Part shown: one piece after another, positions 41,458 to 50,220 of the stretch | Numbering within the stretch: position 1 is the first letter of the stretch | How the letters are laid out: every line of letters begins with the position of its first letter | NCBI GenBank assembly: GCA_029570205.1 | Contig: JAKQSI010000118.1 | Span: 62,001-126,000, forward strand | Direction: 5' to 3' | From: Candidatus Omnitrophota bacterium | GTDB lineage: Bacteria; Hinthialibacterota; Hinthialibacteria; Hinthialibacterales; JAKPRU01 | DNA length: 64,000 nt | Program-made: the position numbers and the translations under genes | Notes under the pieces: model-generated | Seen by the model: the letters and a program-made list of their open reading frames with translations, nothing else | Database searches by the model: none | Told to the model about the DNA's origin: nothing

Positions 41458-41976
41458 GTAGGCCAGGCGTCCCTGCCTGGCAATCGGCGGACCAGTAGGC
41501 CGGGCGTCTCTGCCTGGCAATTGGCGGACCAGTAGGCCAGGCGTCTCTGCCTGGCAATCGGCGGACCAGTAGGCCAGGCGTCTCTGCCTGGAGTAGGCCA
41601 GGCGTCTCTGCCTGGCAATCGGCGGAGTAGGCCGGGCGTCTCTGCCTGGCAATCGGCGGAGTAGGCCAGGCGTCCCTGCCTGGCAATCGGCGGAGTAGGC
41701 CAGGCGTCTCTGCCTGGAGTAGGCCGGGCGTCTCTGCCTGGCAATCGGCGGAGTAGGCCAGGCGTCTCTGCCTGGCAATCGGCGGAGTAGGCCAGGCGTC
41801 TCTGCCTGGCAATCGGCGGACCAGTAGGCCAGGCGTCCCTGCCTGGCAATCGGCGGAGTAGGCCAGGCGTCTCTGCCTGGCAATCGGCGGAGTAGGCCAG
41901 GCGTCTCTGCCTGGAGTAGGCCAGGCGTCTCTGCCTGGCAATCGGCGGACCAGTAGGCCAGGCGTCTCTGCCTGGC
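41458..41976. repeat. Tandem array of 16 GCCAGGC hairpin units
   Basis: Sixteen copies of GTAGGCCAGGCGTCTCTGCC+TGG follow one another. Each has the stem (G)CCAGGC-GTCTCT-GCCTGG(C). Three linkers alternate: CAATCGGCGGACCA, CAATCGGCGGA and a single A. The short-linker form recurs every four to six units, hinting at growth by duplication of multi-unit blocks. Variants are GGCCGGGC (a G.U pair in RNA) and GTCCCT in the loop. The array begins two bases beyond the stop codon of the glycosyltransferase gene and ends 67 bases before dnaG. It has no stop codon in some frames, so the track lists false ORFs across it. Confidence 0.95.
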
Positions 41977-41978
41977 AG

Positions 41979-43172
41979 TCAGCCAGCCCCACCTAAAGCA
42001 TTCGCATAGATCGCATTCAGCCGCGAAACAATTGTCTTCCAGGACAAATCCCCTTCAGCAAGTTCTCTTGCGCGGTGGCCCATGGCGTGCCTCTCGTCCG
42101 ACGGCAGTTGTAATACCTCCAGGATGGCGTTCGCGAAGGATTCCGGCGATGGGTCCGAAACACGACCGATCTGTTTTTCCCGAACAATTACCGCAGAATC
42201 GCCGATGTCATTTGTGACAATGGGCCGACCCGATGCCAGATAATCGCCGAACTTGATCGGCCCGCGCGCACGGTTTGCCAAGGTATCCGCCAGCGGCAAC
42301 AGGTGCATACTCGCCGCACCGAGGAACTTCGGCAGCAGGCTGTACGGAACATCACCCGGCAAATAAACCTGCTCGCCCACACGGAACCGTTCCCTTAATC
42401 CATCCAACGCAGGCGACTCCACGCCACCCCCCACAACCAGTAGCTGACATGATGGAAATTCCTTTAGAACGTGTGTAAAAGCATCTGCGATAAGTTCAAT
42501 ATCCCAAAGGGAATATCCCACAAAGCATAACACCGGATCTTGCGGGCGAAGGCCGATAATCTCCCGGCAAATCTGCTGGTCCAGTTTGGGTATTCCCTCG
42601 ATATCCGCACCCGATGGGATGAACTCCACCCGCTTGGGGTCGATCCCCAGAGAAAGCGCGCGACTGTTCAAAACCGTACTCGTGACAATAACAATATCGG
42701 CAGATCGCTTGGATCCTTCTTCGAGAAATTGCTCCATCCGGTCGATCATAGAGAACGGACGTTTGCCGGTAGTGATCCCACCCGCTGTCCACCAGTCGCA
42801 CCAGTCTGCACAGAAAAGCGCGTCGCTATCGAGGAGCCGTTTGAAATACCATGGGAACGACACGTTGGGGCGATGGTCGAACGCATGAATTACATCCCAC
42901 TTGCTGAATGCGATTCGCCCGGTCCTGAGCAGAATATCGACAGGAGCATAGCCGCCGTCATGCTGACCTACTTGCCGGAAACGCGGTGTCTCCCAGATAC
43001 GCACACCATCCCGCATGTATTGATTGCCCAGGGGACTGCATCGCCGGGAGACAGTCCACAGATCCACCTCATGGCCCAGTCTGACCAGTTCGCGGGCGAA
43101 ATGAAAAGCGCGAAAAAACGTTCCCCGCCAAGCCAGGTTATGATTAAGAAACAGCAATCGCATGATATTCAT
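41979..43172 (-). CDS. Glycosyltransferase, GT4 family
   Basis: The protein (397 residues) has two Rossmann-like halves. The N-terminus MRLLFLNHNLAWRGTFFRAFHFARELVRLGHEVDLWT binds the acceptor side. VEFIPSGADIEGI, LCFVGYSLWDIELIADAFTHVLKEFPSCQLLVVGGG and PLADTLANRARGPIKFGDYLASGRPIVTNDIGD mark the nucleotide-sugar half; family members use an E-x7-E-like segment, here modified to RARGPIKFGDYLASG. It should add a sugar to a surface glycan or lipid. The start is ATG 43172 or ATG 43163; neither has a clear Shine-Dalgarno, because a GACAGGC hairpin ends just two bases before 43172. The stop codon touches the 16-unit array. The track ORF is extended through repeats. Confidence 0.85.
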   Translation of the reverse strand: MNIMRLLFLNHNLAWRGTFFRAFHFARELVRLGHEVDLWTVSRRCSPLGNQYMRDGVRIWETPRFRQVGQHDGGYAPVDILLRTGRIAFSKWDVIHAFDHRPNVSFPWYFKRLLDSDALFCADWCDWWTAGGITTGKRPFSMIDRMEQFLEEGSKRSADIVIVTSTVLNSRALSLGIDPKRVEFIPSGADIEGIPKLDQQICREIIGLRPQDPVLCFVGYSLWDIELIADAFTHVLKEFPSCQLLVVGGGVESPALDGLRERFRVGEQVYLPGDVPYSLLPKFLGAASMHLLPLADTLANRARGPIKFGDYLASGRPIVTNDIGDSAVIVREKQIGRVSDPSPESFANAILEVLQLPSDERHAMGHRARELAEGDLSWKTIVSRLNAIYANALGGAG

Positions 43173-43174
43173 CC

Positions 43175-43499
43175 GACAGGCACGGAGGCCTGTCCTACTA
43201 TTTTTGCAGTAGGCCAGGCGTCTCTGCCTGGAGTAGGCCAGGCGTCTCTGCCTGGCAATCGGCGGACCAGTAGGCCAGGCGTCTCTGCCTGGCAATCGGC
43301 GGACCAGTAGGCCAGGCGTCTCTGCCTGGCAGTTCCAATTCCCAGTAGGCCAGGCGTCTCTGCCTGGCAATCGGCGGACGACAGGCACGGAGGCCTGTCC
43401 TACTATTTTTGCAGTAGGCCGGGCGTCTCTGCCTGGAGTAGGCCAGGCGTCTCTGCCTGGCAAGGAGCAGCGCGACAGGCACGGAGGCCTGTCCTACTA
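43175..43499. repeat. Mosaic of GACAGGC and GCCAGGC hairpins
   Basis: The order is: one GACAGGC unit, five GCCAGGC units, one GACAGGC, two GCCAGGC, one GACAGGC. The GACAGGC units are at 43175-43194, about 43379-43399 and 43474-43493. The block GACAGGC...CTACTATTTTTGCA-GTAGGCC[A/G]GGC...GGAGTAGGCC...CCTGGCAA occurs twice (about 43175-43252 and 43379-43463), a direct duplication. Linkers CAGTTCCAATTCCCA and CAAGGAGCAGCGC match, inverted, those at 31780-31830. The mosaic fills the whole gap between the metalloprotease stop (43505) and the glycosyltransferase start (43172). Confidence 0.93.
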
Positions 43500-43504
43500 T
43501 GAAT

Positions 43505-46351
43505 TCATCCCGCCTTGATTTCCAACCGTGCATCCAGCGCGCGGGCGATGCCGGCCGCTGTCTCTTTGAGGTGGACCAGGGAATACTGGTCCAGCCCGGC
43601 GGCCAGTGTCTTGTTCGCCAGCAGCTTGTCGATATCCTCTTTCATCCCGTTCAGGGCATTCCAGGCATGGGTCCGCGCATCCTCCGGGGTCTCGCCCCGT
43701 TTGGTCAGCATCAGATCCGCCAGTCTGCGAACATACTCCCGTTGCAGCGCCCGACGGTGGCTCGAAAGCAGCGGGGCGGTGTTGGACAGGGTCCGTTGCG
43801 GCGGTGTGCCGGATAGCGCGATGGTGTGAACATCGCCCCAGACCGCATCGGTCAGATCGGCGAACAAGTCCGGGATCGTGAAGGCGGTTTCACCCGCCGG
43901 GACCCGCTGCTCAGCTTCCCGAATTCGCGAGAGAACAAGGGGATCGAACAGGGTGTTCAGAACATTCTGCCGCATCATCAGGATATAATCGTGCAGCGGG
44001 AAATCGGTCCGCCCCGCGCTCCCCCACTCCACCCCCCAATGAAGCCAGCGTTCGTTCACCATCATGTTGAGCATGGAGGGATCAAACTGGAACGGTTCAT
44101 CCGAGAACACCTTGTCGCGCAGAACCTGCAAGGCATGATATTGTTGAGAGGCTGGAATGGGAATAATGGGGGTCCTGCCGTCTTTCTCGCCGACCCGTGA
44201 CCGTACCACATACGCGCCGCCGATATATCGGGAGACCGCAACTGCATACCGGGTATAATACCCTAAGAACATCCCCACGGCGCTTCGAAGGTCATAATAT
44301 CCTTCCCCCTCCTCCAGAATGGTCGCCGCATGGGTCCAGGCATCCCGCATGACATCCATCTGCTGTTCGTTCCATGCAAGCGGATCGGAGGACAGATCGA
44401 ACCAGGCATTCGTGGGGTCTAACCCCAAGGGCCGTTCCGGATTCGCGACCCAAAGGTCCTCATCCGTGAGGTAGGCCAATTCGGTGTCCCTCGCGCGAGA
44501 GGCAACCTTATCCAGTTCTTTTGCCCGATCCGTCTGGGTGGTCGCCGAAAGAGGCAAGTATGCGTATTGAATCGCCCAGCAGTCATACGGGCCTACCGAA
44601 GGATTCCAATAAAAGCCTTGTGTAGCGCCTCTTGGAGCCAGGTTCACCGGAAGGTAATCCATTACAGAAGATGAAAGTCCCTTCTCAGCAGTTAAATCTT
44701 TGTTGTGCAGCTGATCGAGCGGAAGCAGCGTACTGGCTTTGAAATTGTGTCGGAGTCCCAGAACATGGCCGACCTCATGGCACACCAGCTGTTTCACATA
44801 TTGATTGATGAACTCCTCGATGGTGTCGGTGCTGTTGCCGATTTCGCCCCGCGCCGCGAGGACCGCCAGTGCGCACTGGGTCTCCTGGGCCAGCATCAGT
44901 CCGTACTGACAGCCATCCGGGGAGCTGTGTTCCGGCAAACCACGAAGGGGTTCATAAAACTGCCGTATCCGCCGCAGCCAGCGCACAATATCCCCGTCAA
45001 TGATGACATCACAGTCGAGAATCTCGCCGGTTAATGGGTTGGCAACCCATTGTCCGAGTCCGGCAAACGGAAGTTCCTCCATGGTGTTCCAATGAACAGT
45101 ATGGTAGCGGGAATCCTCCGGGTCCCAGTCGGCATCATCGGGCATCTGTTTGGCAACCACGGCGTTCTCATACCCGGCGGCTCGGAATGCCTTGTTCCAC
45201 ATTTCCACGCCTTCTTTTGCTGCCTCGCGGTATTGATAAGGAACCGTGTTTTCAATCCAGAACACCAGCGGTTCTTTCGGAGGAGAGACCTCGAGTTCCG
45301 GGCTGGCCTTCTCGATGTTCCAGGCGGTGATATGACGCACAAAAGCATCCCGCGACTCCAGGTCCGAAAGGTCCTGGTAAGCCTCGATGAAATGGCCTAC
45401 TCGGTCATCGGCGGGACGCGGCACAAAGTTCGATTTCGGCAGCGAGCGAAAGCTGAACCGAAGAAGAACCAGGGCGCTGGAAGGGTCTGCCAGAACTTTG
45501 GTTTCGGGCTTGCCGGAGGATTTAAAATGCTGCCGGGCATAGACCTCGATATTCTCCGGGAAAACCTTGACCTGCTCGATGCGGCTTTCGTCTTTGTCCA
45601 GGTTGTAGCCCTCCAATGCCTTGCCGACATCAGAGAAGTCCGACAGGAAAAACGGCTGCACATCAATCACACAGGAATCCGATGCCGGATTCGTGGCGGA
45701 GATAGGAAACGAGGCGATGATGGATTCGCCATAAGCCCGCTCAACACCCTTTTTAATCGGGGAATCGGGGGCCGCCTGGTAGCGGGGATGGGGTTCGATC
45801 AACTGGACCTTGTCATCCATACGGCAGAACTGAAGCACCTTCGATTCCAGCACCTTGCCGGGGAACAGCATTCCAACACCATGTCCCACCTTGGCGCTCA
45901 GAAGAAAGTCTGTGGAGAACTGGTCCGGTCGGATCTCCCAATACGTTTTGTCTTCTTTCTTGTCCTTCTTGATAAACACCGTGAAAAGGCCCACCTGTTT
46001 GGTGGCATCCTTGATGATCTCCTCGTAGGGTTTCTTCTCCTCCTCCGGTTTGGCGGGTGTGGGGCGGGCGCCGACGGCCTGCTGCCGGGCCGCTTCCTCG
46101 GAGATAGTCTGGGTGGTTGTCATCTCGCTTTCGGTGAGAGTCACATTGGAGTTGATGATGATCGTCGCGGCTCCCTGTGTGCTGATGGTCAGATTCTCAA
46201 TCGGCCCGCCGGGAAGAACCGCCTTCCGGCAGCAGGGCGTAACCGTGGATACGCAGGCAGTCGCGGAAATGGTCTCTGTGGCCGAGATCGGCTGCGTAGA
46301 GACGTTGTTCGCAATCAAGAGGAATGGAAATAAAACCCACAGGATCTTCAT
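43505..46351 (-). CDS. Large exported zinc metalloprotease (DUF4953/DUF5117 type)
   Basis: The protein has 948 residues from ATG 46351, with GGAGG six bases upstream. After a signal peptide (MKILWVLFPFLLIANNVST) and a cysteine-containing spacer comes a region of about 350 residues of the DUF5117 type (YEEIIKDATKQVGLFTVFIKKDKKEDKTYWEIRPDQF...). The catalytic zinc motif is QLVCHEVGHVLGLRHNFKAS, an HExxHxxGxxH metzincin site with the third histidine present. The C-terminal region has many aromatic helices (WLHWGVEWGSAGRTDFPLHDYILMMRQ). Such proteins are common in Bacteroidetes and planctomycete-like bacteria and are thought to degrade extracellular proteins. Substrates are unknown. Confidence 0.88.
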   Translation of the reverse strand: MKILWVLFPFLLIANNVSTQPISATETISATACVSTVTPCCRKAVLPGGPIENLTISTQGAATIIINSNVTLTESEMTTTQTISEEAARQQAVGARPTPAKPEEEKKPYEEIIKDATKQVGLFTVFIKKDKKEDKTYWEIRPDQFSTDFLLSAKVGHGVGMLFPGKVLESKVLQFCRMDDKVQLIEPHPRYQAAPDSPIKKGVERAYGESIIASFPISATNPASDSCVIDVQPFFLSDFSDVGKALEGYNLDKDESRIEQVKVFPENIEVYARQHFKSSGKPETKVLADPSSALVLLRFSFRSLPKSNFVPRPADDRVGHFIEAYQDLSDLESRDAFVRHITAWNIEKASPELEVSPPKEPLVFWIENTVPYQYREAAKEGVEMWNKAFRAAGYENAVVAKQMPDDADWDPEDSRYHTVHWNTMEELPFAGLGQWVANPLTGEILDCDVIIDGDIVRWLRRIRQFYEPLRGLPEHSSPDGCQYGLMLAQETQCALAVLAARGEIGNSTDTIEEFINQYVKQLVCHEVGHVLGLRHNFKASTLLPLDQLHNKDLTAEKGLSSSVMDYLPVNLAPRGATQGFYWNPSVGPYDCWAIQYAYLPLSATTQTDRAKELDKVASRARDTELAYLTDEDLWVANPERPLGLDPTNAWFDLSSDPLAWNEQQMDVMRDAWTHAATILEEGEGYYDLRSAVGMFLGYYTRYAVAVSRYIGGAYVVRSRVGEKDGRTPIIPIPASQQYHALQVLRDKVFSDEPFQFDPSMLNMMVNERWLHWGVEWGSAGRTDFPLHDYILMMRQNVLNTLFDPLVLSRIREAEQRVPAGETAFTIPDLFADLTDAVWGDVHTIALSGTPPQRTLSNTAPLLSSHRRALQREYVRRLADLMLTKRGETPEDARTHAWNALNGMKEDIDKLLANKTLAAGLDQYSLVHLKETAAGIARALDARLEIKAG

Positions 46352-46548
46352 GTTCAGCCTCCAGTGCAGAGTTGGAATATCATAATATGTCATTTAAGGG
46401 ACAAGAAGGAGAATCGATTGCGGATTAAAGAGAGGAGGAATGGGACGGATGAGACCGATGGGAAGGATGAAGAGGGTTTGGTGTAGGATCGGATGGGGGG
46501 AAATGTTAGGATTTGCGGGAGGTTCAAATATGAAGAATCGCGTTTCTT

Positions 46549-47697
46549 ATGATTCCTATGACCCTGTTTCTTGTGTCTCTGGCGCTTGTTGTTTACACCT
46601 ACCTGGGATATCCCCTTATCCTGAAACTGTTGGGGAAACTGCGGAAGCCGAGGTTGGCGTGGACATCGATAGAACCGCCGAGTGTTTCGGTGATTATCGC
46701 GGCGTACAATGAGGAAGAGGCTGTTCAGAGCCGGATCGCAAACATTCTCGCCAGCGATTACCCATCGGAGAAAATCGAGGTCCTGATTGCTTCGGACGGT
46801 TCGACAGACCGAACGGTGGAACGAGCGCAGGCAGTAAATGATCCGCGTGTGCGGGCGCTGGACTTTCAGGAGAACCGGGGTCGTGCGGCAGTCCACAACG
46901 ACGCGGCAGCCGCCGCACAGAACGAGATTCTTGTTTTCAGCGACGCCGAAAGCCGATTCACACGCGATTTTCTTCGGAATATCACAGCGCCTTTCGCGGA
47001 CCCGGACGTCGGCTGCACAACAGGTGAACTTTTCTTCTTGAATCGGGAATCGACCTCGCTGGGTCGATCTCGCGGGTTCTACTGGACATTTGAATATCTG
47101 CTTCGGCAATACTCAAGCGATGCCGGGATGCTTGCGGTGGCAAGCGGGGCCTGTATGGCTGTGCGGCGGGAACTCTACCGCCCGTTGCCGTCGCCCACGG
47201 ATGATGTCGATTTCATTACGCCGATTGATGTGGTCACACAGGGCAAGCGCGTTGCGCATTGTAAAGATGCGATCGTAGAGGAATTCATGTTCATTCACCC
47301 GCGTGCGGAGTTCCGCTCCCGTGTGCGCATGACCGCCCGGAACTGGATCGGCATATCGCGTCGTCTGCGCGAATGTCCTTTGCGGGAATATGCCTGGCTG
47401 TGGTGGTGCCTGATCTCGCACAAGTTCCTGCGCTGGCTGACACCCTTTTTCCTGATGGGGGCCTTACTCGGCTCTGTTCTCGGTTGGGAGAATGTTCTGC
47501 TGCGTTCGGCCTGTTTGGTCCAGGTGGCGCTGTATATGTGGGCGCTGGTGGGGTTATGTTTTCCGGCTGTCACGCCCGGTGTCCTGGGAGCGCCCACCGG
47601 GTTTTGCGTGGCGAATGCGGGATTTGCAGTCGGGGTTTTGTCGGCTTTTTTGGGCCGTGCGCGGGCAACCTACAGCCGAAGGGAAGAACAAACCTGA
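46549..47697 (+). CDS. Glycosyltransferase family 2, membrane-bound
   Basis: The protein (382 residues) has an N-terminal membrane helix (MTLFLVSLALVVYTYLGYPLIL), then the GT-A core SVSVIIAAYNEEEAVQSRIANILASDYPSEKIEVLIASDGSTDRT, EILVFSDAESRFTRDFL (DxE/DxD-like site), and GELFFLNRE. Four or so C-terminal helices follow (WLWWCLISHKFLRWLTPFFLMGALLG; VALYMWALVGLCFPAV). It should transfer sugars from nucleotide donors to a lipid or growing polysaccharide at the inner membrane. No strong Shine-Dalgarno precedes ATG 46549. Its stop overlaps the start of the next gene by one base (TGATG), so the two are translationally coupled. Confidence 0.9.
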   Translation: MIPMTLFLVSLALVVYTYLGYPLILKLLGKLRKPRLAWTSIEPPSVSVIIAAYNEEEAVQSRIANILASDYPSEKIEVLIASDGSTDRTVERAQAVNDPRVRALDFQENRGRAAVHNDAAAAAQNEILVFSDAESRFTRDFLRNITAPFADPDVGCTTGELFFLNRESTSLGRSRGFYWTFEYLLRQYSSDAGMLAVASGACMAVRRELYRPLPSPTDDVDFITPIDVVTQGKRVAHCKDAIVEEFMFIHPRAEFRSRVRMTARNWIGISRRLRECPLREYAWLWWCLISHKFLRWLTPFFLMGALLGSVLGWENVLLRSACLVQVALYMWALVGLCFPAVTPGVLGAPTGFCVANAGFAVGVLSAFLGRARATYSRREEQT

Positions 47698-49595
47698 TGG
47701 CACAATTCTCCAGAGACCCGGAACGTATCCGGTTCGCATATCGGGAATACGATGAAGATCCATCCCGGCAGCGTTCCAGGGGTGGATCGCGGCCCTCGAA
47801 TCGGTGGGTTTTCGAGGAACGCGCAAAGTATCTTGAGGAATTGCTGACCGATCACGGGTACTGGCCGCTGAAGGGTCTGCGGGTGCTGGATATCGGCTGC
47901 GGGTCCGGGCATATCCTGGAATGGCTGATTGAGAATGCAGATTTGCAGCCGGAGCAGGCTTTCGGAGTGGATCTTCTGCCGGACCGTGCGGCACATGCTC
48001 AGGGTCATCTGCCGGACTCGCAGATTTCGGTTGCGTCGGCGGATTCCCTTCCCTTCCCGGACGGATCGTTCGATCTCGCCCTGGCGTTTACCCTGTTCAG
48101 CTCCCTGCCGACGGAGGCGTTGCGAACCGCTGTCGCGCGGGAGATTCAGCGGATTCTCAAGCCGGAAGGCGGAATTCTTATCTACGATTTCCGCTATCCA
48201 AATCCGCGTAATCGCAACACGCATCCGATCATTAAGAGCGAATTGAGAAATCTGTTTCCCGGATGGGAGATGAGATCGCACACATTGACGCTCCTGCCGC
48301 CGGTCGGGGCAATACTGGAGAAAATCCCGTCAGGCAAAATCATCGGAAAATGTCTGGGTATTGTCCCCATTCTCAGGAGCCACCGAATTACATTCCTGCG
48401 CCGTCCCGTCTGTCCGGAGCCGGGCCGATTACAACTTGCCTGGTTCTGTTCACAGGAGAAGATCGAGCGGAACCGCGCGGCGGTGCAACGGTTGTTGTAT
48501 GCCTCAAAACATTACTGTGTCGATCTGTACGGTCGTGGCGGGCAGGCCATAGACCCGGAGATCCTTCGCCGTGTGCGCTATCACCGCAGTCTGACCATTC
48601 GGCAGATCTATCTTAGCCATGCCTGTTTTTATCTCCGGTCGCTTGCGGGGATATTTCCGAAAGCATGGCGGAGACAGCTCCAAGCCGTGTACACCACGGT
48701 CGATTACAGCGCCGTGGCGGGATTCCTTTTGCACACTCTCTGCGGAACGAAGTGGATTGTGGACGTGCTGGATGATCCGGCTCTGGAACTCCAAACCATG
48801 GTAAACCGTCGCCCCCGGATCAAGTACTTTTTGTACAGCCTTTATTGCAAGCTGTTGAAGTCGATCCTGCGTTATGCCGATGCGCTTCCGGCGATTGGAA
48901 CCTCCCTGGAAGAAGGGCTGCCCGAAACCTTGCAGCAGATCTATCACGTTCCTGATGATCGCATTATTCCGGTGTCCAACGGAGTGGACCTTTCGCGCAC
49001 AGTGGGCGTTCCGAAATACCGGGAGGCGGATCGGTTCATGGTCGTGTACGTGGGCGGCATTACCCGCGTGCGTGGGCTGGAAATACTGATCCGCGCGGCC
49101 TCCATTGCGAAACCAAAACTCCCCTCCCTGCTGGTCTGTCTCGTCGGACCGCATCGACGAGAAGAAGAATTGCACGAACTGCTGGAACCGGTCAAAGAGC
49201 TGGATTTATTATCCACAGTGCGACACATCGGAAAGGTTCCTCACGAGGAGGCGCTGAATTGGATGGCCTCGGCGGATGTGTGCGCTCTGGTCCTGACCGC
49301 GAATATCAAGAACTTTCAATTTACATTTTCGGTCAAATTGTTTGAGTATCTTGCGCTCAATCGCGCCGTGGTCGCCCCGGACATCCCCGGCGTTCGGCTG
49401 GTTCTGCGCCATGGGGAAAATGGCCTGCTGTATGAGCCGGGGAATCCCGAAAGCCTTGCGGAAGCGATTCTCCGGCTGCATGAAGAACCGGAACGGCGAA
49501 AACGATTGGAACAAACGGCGCGCGCCAGTATCGCAATGTATGACTGGAATACGATCAATATCCGCCTGTTTCGCGAGATTGAAAAACGTCTATGA
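47697..49595 (+). CDS. Fusion of SAM methyltransferase and GT4 glycosyltransferase
   Basis: The protein has 632 residues from ATG 47697; the track start lies inside the upstream gene. Residues 1-240 are a class I methyltransferase: GLRVLDIGCGSGHILEWLIENA, ASADSLPFPDGSFDLALAFTLFSSLP, RILKPEGGILIYDFRYPNPRN. From about 255 comes a GT4-type glycosyltransferase with YTTVDYSAVAGFLLHTLCGTKWIVDVLDDPA, IIPVSNGVDLSRTVG, FMVVYVGGITRVRGLEILIRAA and KLFEYLALNRAVVAPDIPGVRLVLRHGENGLLYEPG, including the E-x7-E region. Each half is usually separate; fusion suggests successive steps on one glycan. The junction (RRPVCPEPGRLQLAWFC) is in frame without a visible break. Confidence 0.85.
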   Translation: MAQFSRDPERIRFAYREYDEDPSRQRSRGGSRPSNRWVFEERAKYLEELLTDHGYWPLKGLRVLDIGCGSGHILEWLIENADLQPEQAFGVDLLPDRAAHAQGHLPDSQISVASADSLPFPDGSFDLALAFTLFSSLPTEALRTAVAREIQRILKPEGGILIYDFRYPNPRNRNTHPIIKSELRNLFPGWEMRSHTLTLLPPVGAILEKIPSGKIIGKCLGIVPILRSHRITFLRRPVCPEPGRLQLAWFCSQEKIERNRAAVQRLLYASKHYCVDLYGRGGQAIDPEILRRVRYHRSLTIRQIYLSHACFYLRSLAGIFPKAWRRQLQAVYTTVDYSAVAGFLLHTLCGTKWIVDVLDDPALELQTMVNRRPRIKYFLYSLYCKLLKSILRYADALPAIGTSLEEGLPETLQQIYHVPDDRIIPVSNGVDLSRTVGVPKYREADRFMVVYVGGITRVRGLEILIRAASIAKPKLPSLLVCLVGPHRREEELHELLEPVKELDLLSTVRHIGKVPHEEALNWMASADVCALVLTANIKNFQFTFSVKLFEYLALNRAVVAPDIPGVRLVLRHGENGLLYEPGNPESLAEAILRLHEEPERRKRLEQTARASIAMYDWNTINIRLFREIEKRL

Positions 49596-49661
49596 ATTGC
49601 GATCTGCGCAGTCCGCCGTTCTCCATCCCCTGCTTTTCTCCCTTTCATCTTTCATCTCGGC

Positions 49662-50054
49662 TTAGACATTTCGCTCCGCCACCGCAATGGCGTCCACCTC
49701 AATCGAAACACCTTTGGGAAGGCGGGCGGCCTGGATGCAGGCCCGCGCGGGTTTGCCGGCAGCAAAGTATTTCTCGTAAATGGCGTTCATCTCCCCGAAC
49801 TGCTCCAAGTCCGTCAGATAGACGGTCACCTTGACCACGGAGTCCAGCGAGGCTCCGGCCTCCTCCAGAATAATCTTGAGATTCTCGAATACCCTTGTGC
49901 ATTGCGCCGGGAACGAGTCGATCACCATTTCACCCGTGATCGGCATCTGCGGAATTTGCCCCGAAACAAAAACAAAACCGTTCGCCGTCACGGCGGGCGA
50001 ATACGGCCCAGCCGCCGGGGGACCTTGCTTGGAGACGATGCAGCATTTTTTCAT
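49662..50054 (-). CDS. ridA: RidA family 2-iminobutanoate/2-iminopropanoate deaminase
   Basis: RidA hydrolyses reactive enamine/imine intermediates released by PLP enzymes such as threonine dehydratase, protecting other PLP enzymes. The protein (130 residues) has the signature QGPPAAGPYSPAV near the N-terminus, GFVFVSGQIPQMP, and ARACIQAARLPKGVSIEVDAIAVAE at the C-terminus, with the conserved arginine that contacts the imine carboxylate. I start it at ATG 50054, which gives the standard length; GAGG lies nine bases upstream. The track start adds 19 residues. It stands alone, divergent from the GH28 gene. Confidence 0.93.
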   Translation of the reverse strand: MKKCCIVSKQGPPAAGPYSPAVTANGFVFVSGQIPQMPITGEMVIDSFPAQCTRVFENLKIILEEAGASLDSVVKVTVYLTDLEQFGEMNAIYEKYFAAGKPARACIQAARLPKGVSIEVDAIAVAERNV

Positions 50055-50220
50055 ATTTTTAACCTCGTGGAAGGAGTATATAGGCACATTTCGGGTAGAT
50101 GAATGGGACAAATGAGACAGATACTGTGCGGGGAGAGTTCGGAGAGATTGGGGCTTGGAGGGAACATGATGGTGTGCTACGTTTCTCCATAAATGGACCC
50201 AGATGAAAGGAGAATCGCCG

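Noticed and set aside
41180-41992. ORFs of 147-270 aa across the 41 kb array (MGLADCQAETPGLLVRRLPGRDAWP...)
   Set aside because: The repeat unit lacks stop codons in several frames, so open frames arise by default. They have no ribosome-binding site and overlap dnaG or the glycosyltransferase gene in other frames.
43198-43533. 111-aa ORF in the 43 kb hairpin mosaic
   Set aside because: It is translated from the same repeats and is not a gene.
45050-46333. 427-aa plus-strand ORF opposite the metalloprotease gene
   Set aside because: The opposite strand encodes an HExxHxxGxxH metalloprotease with signal peptide and ribosome-binding site over the whole stretch.
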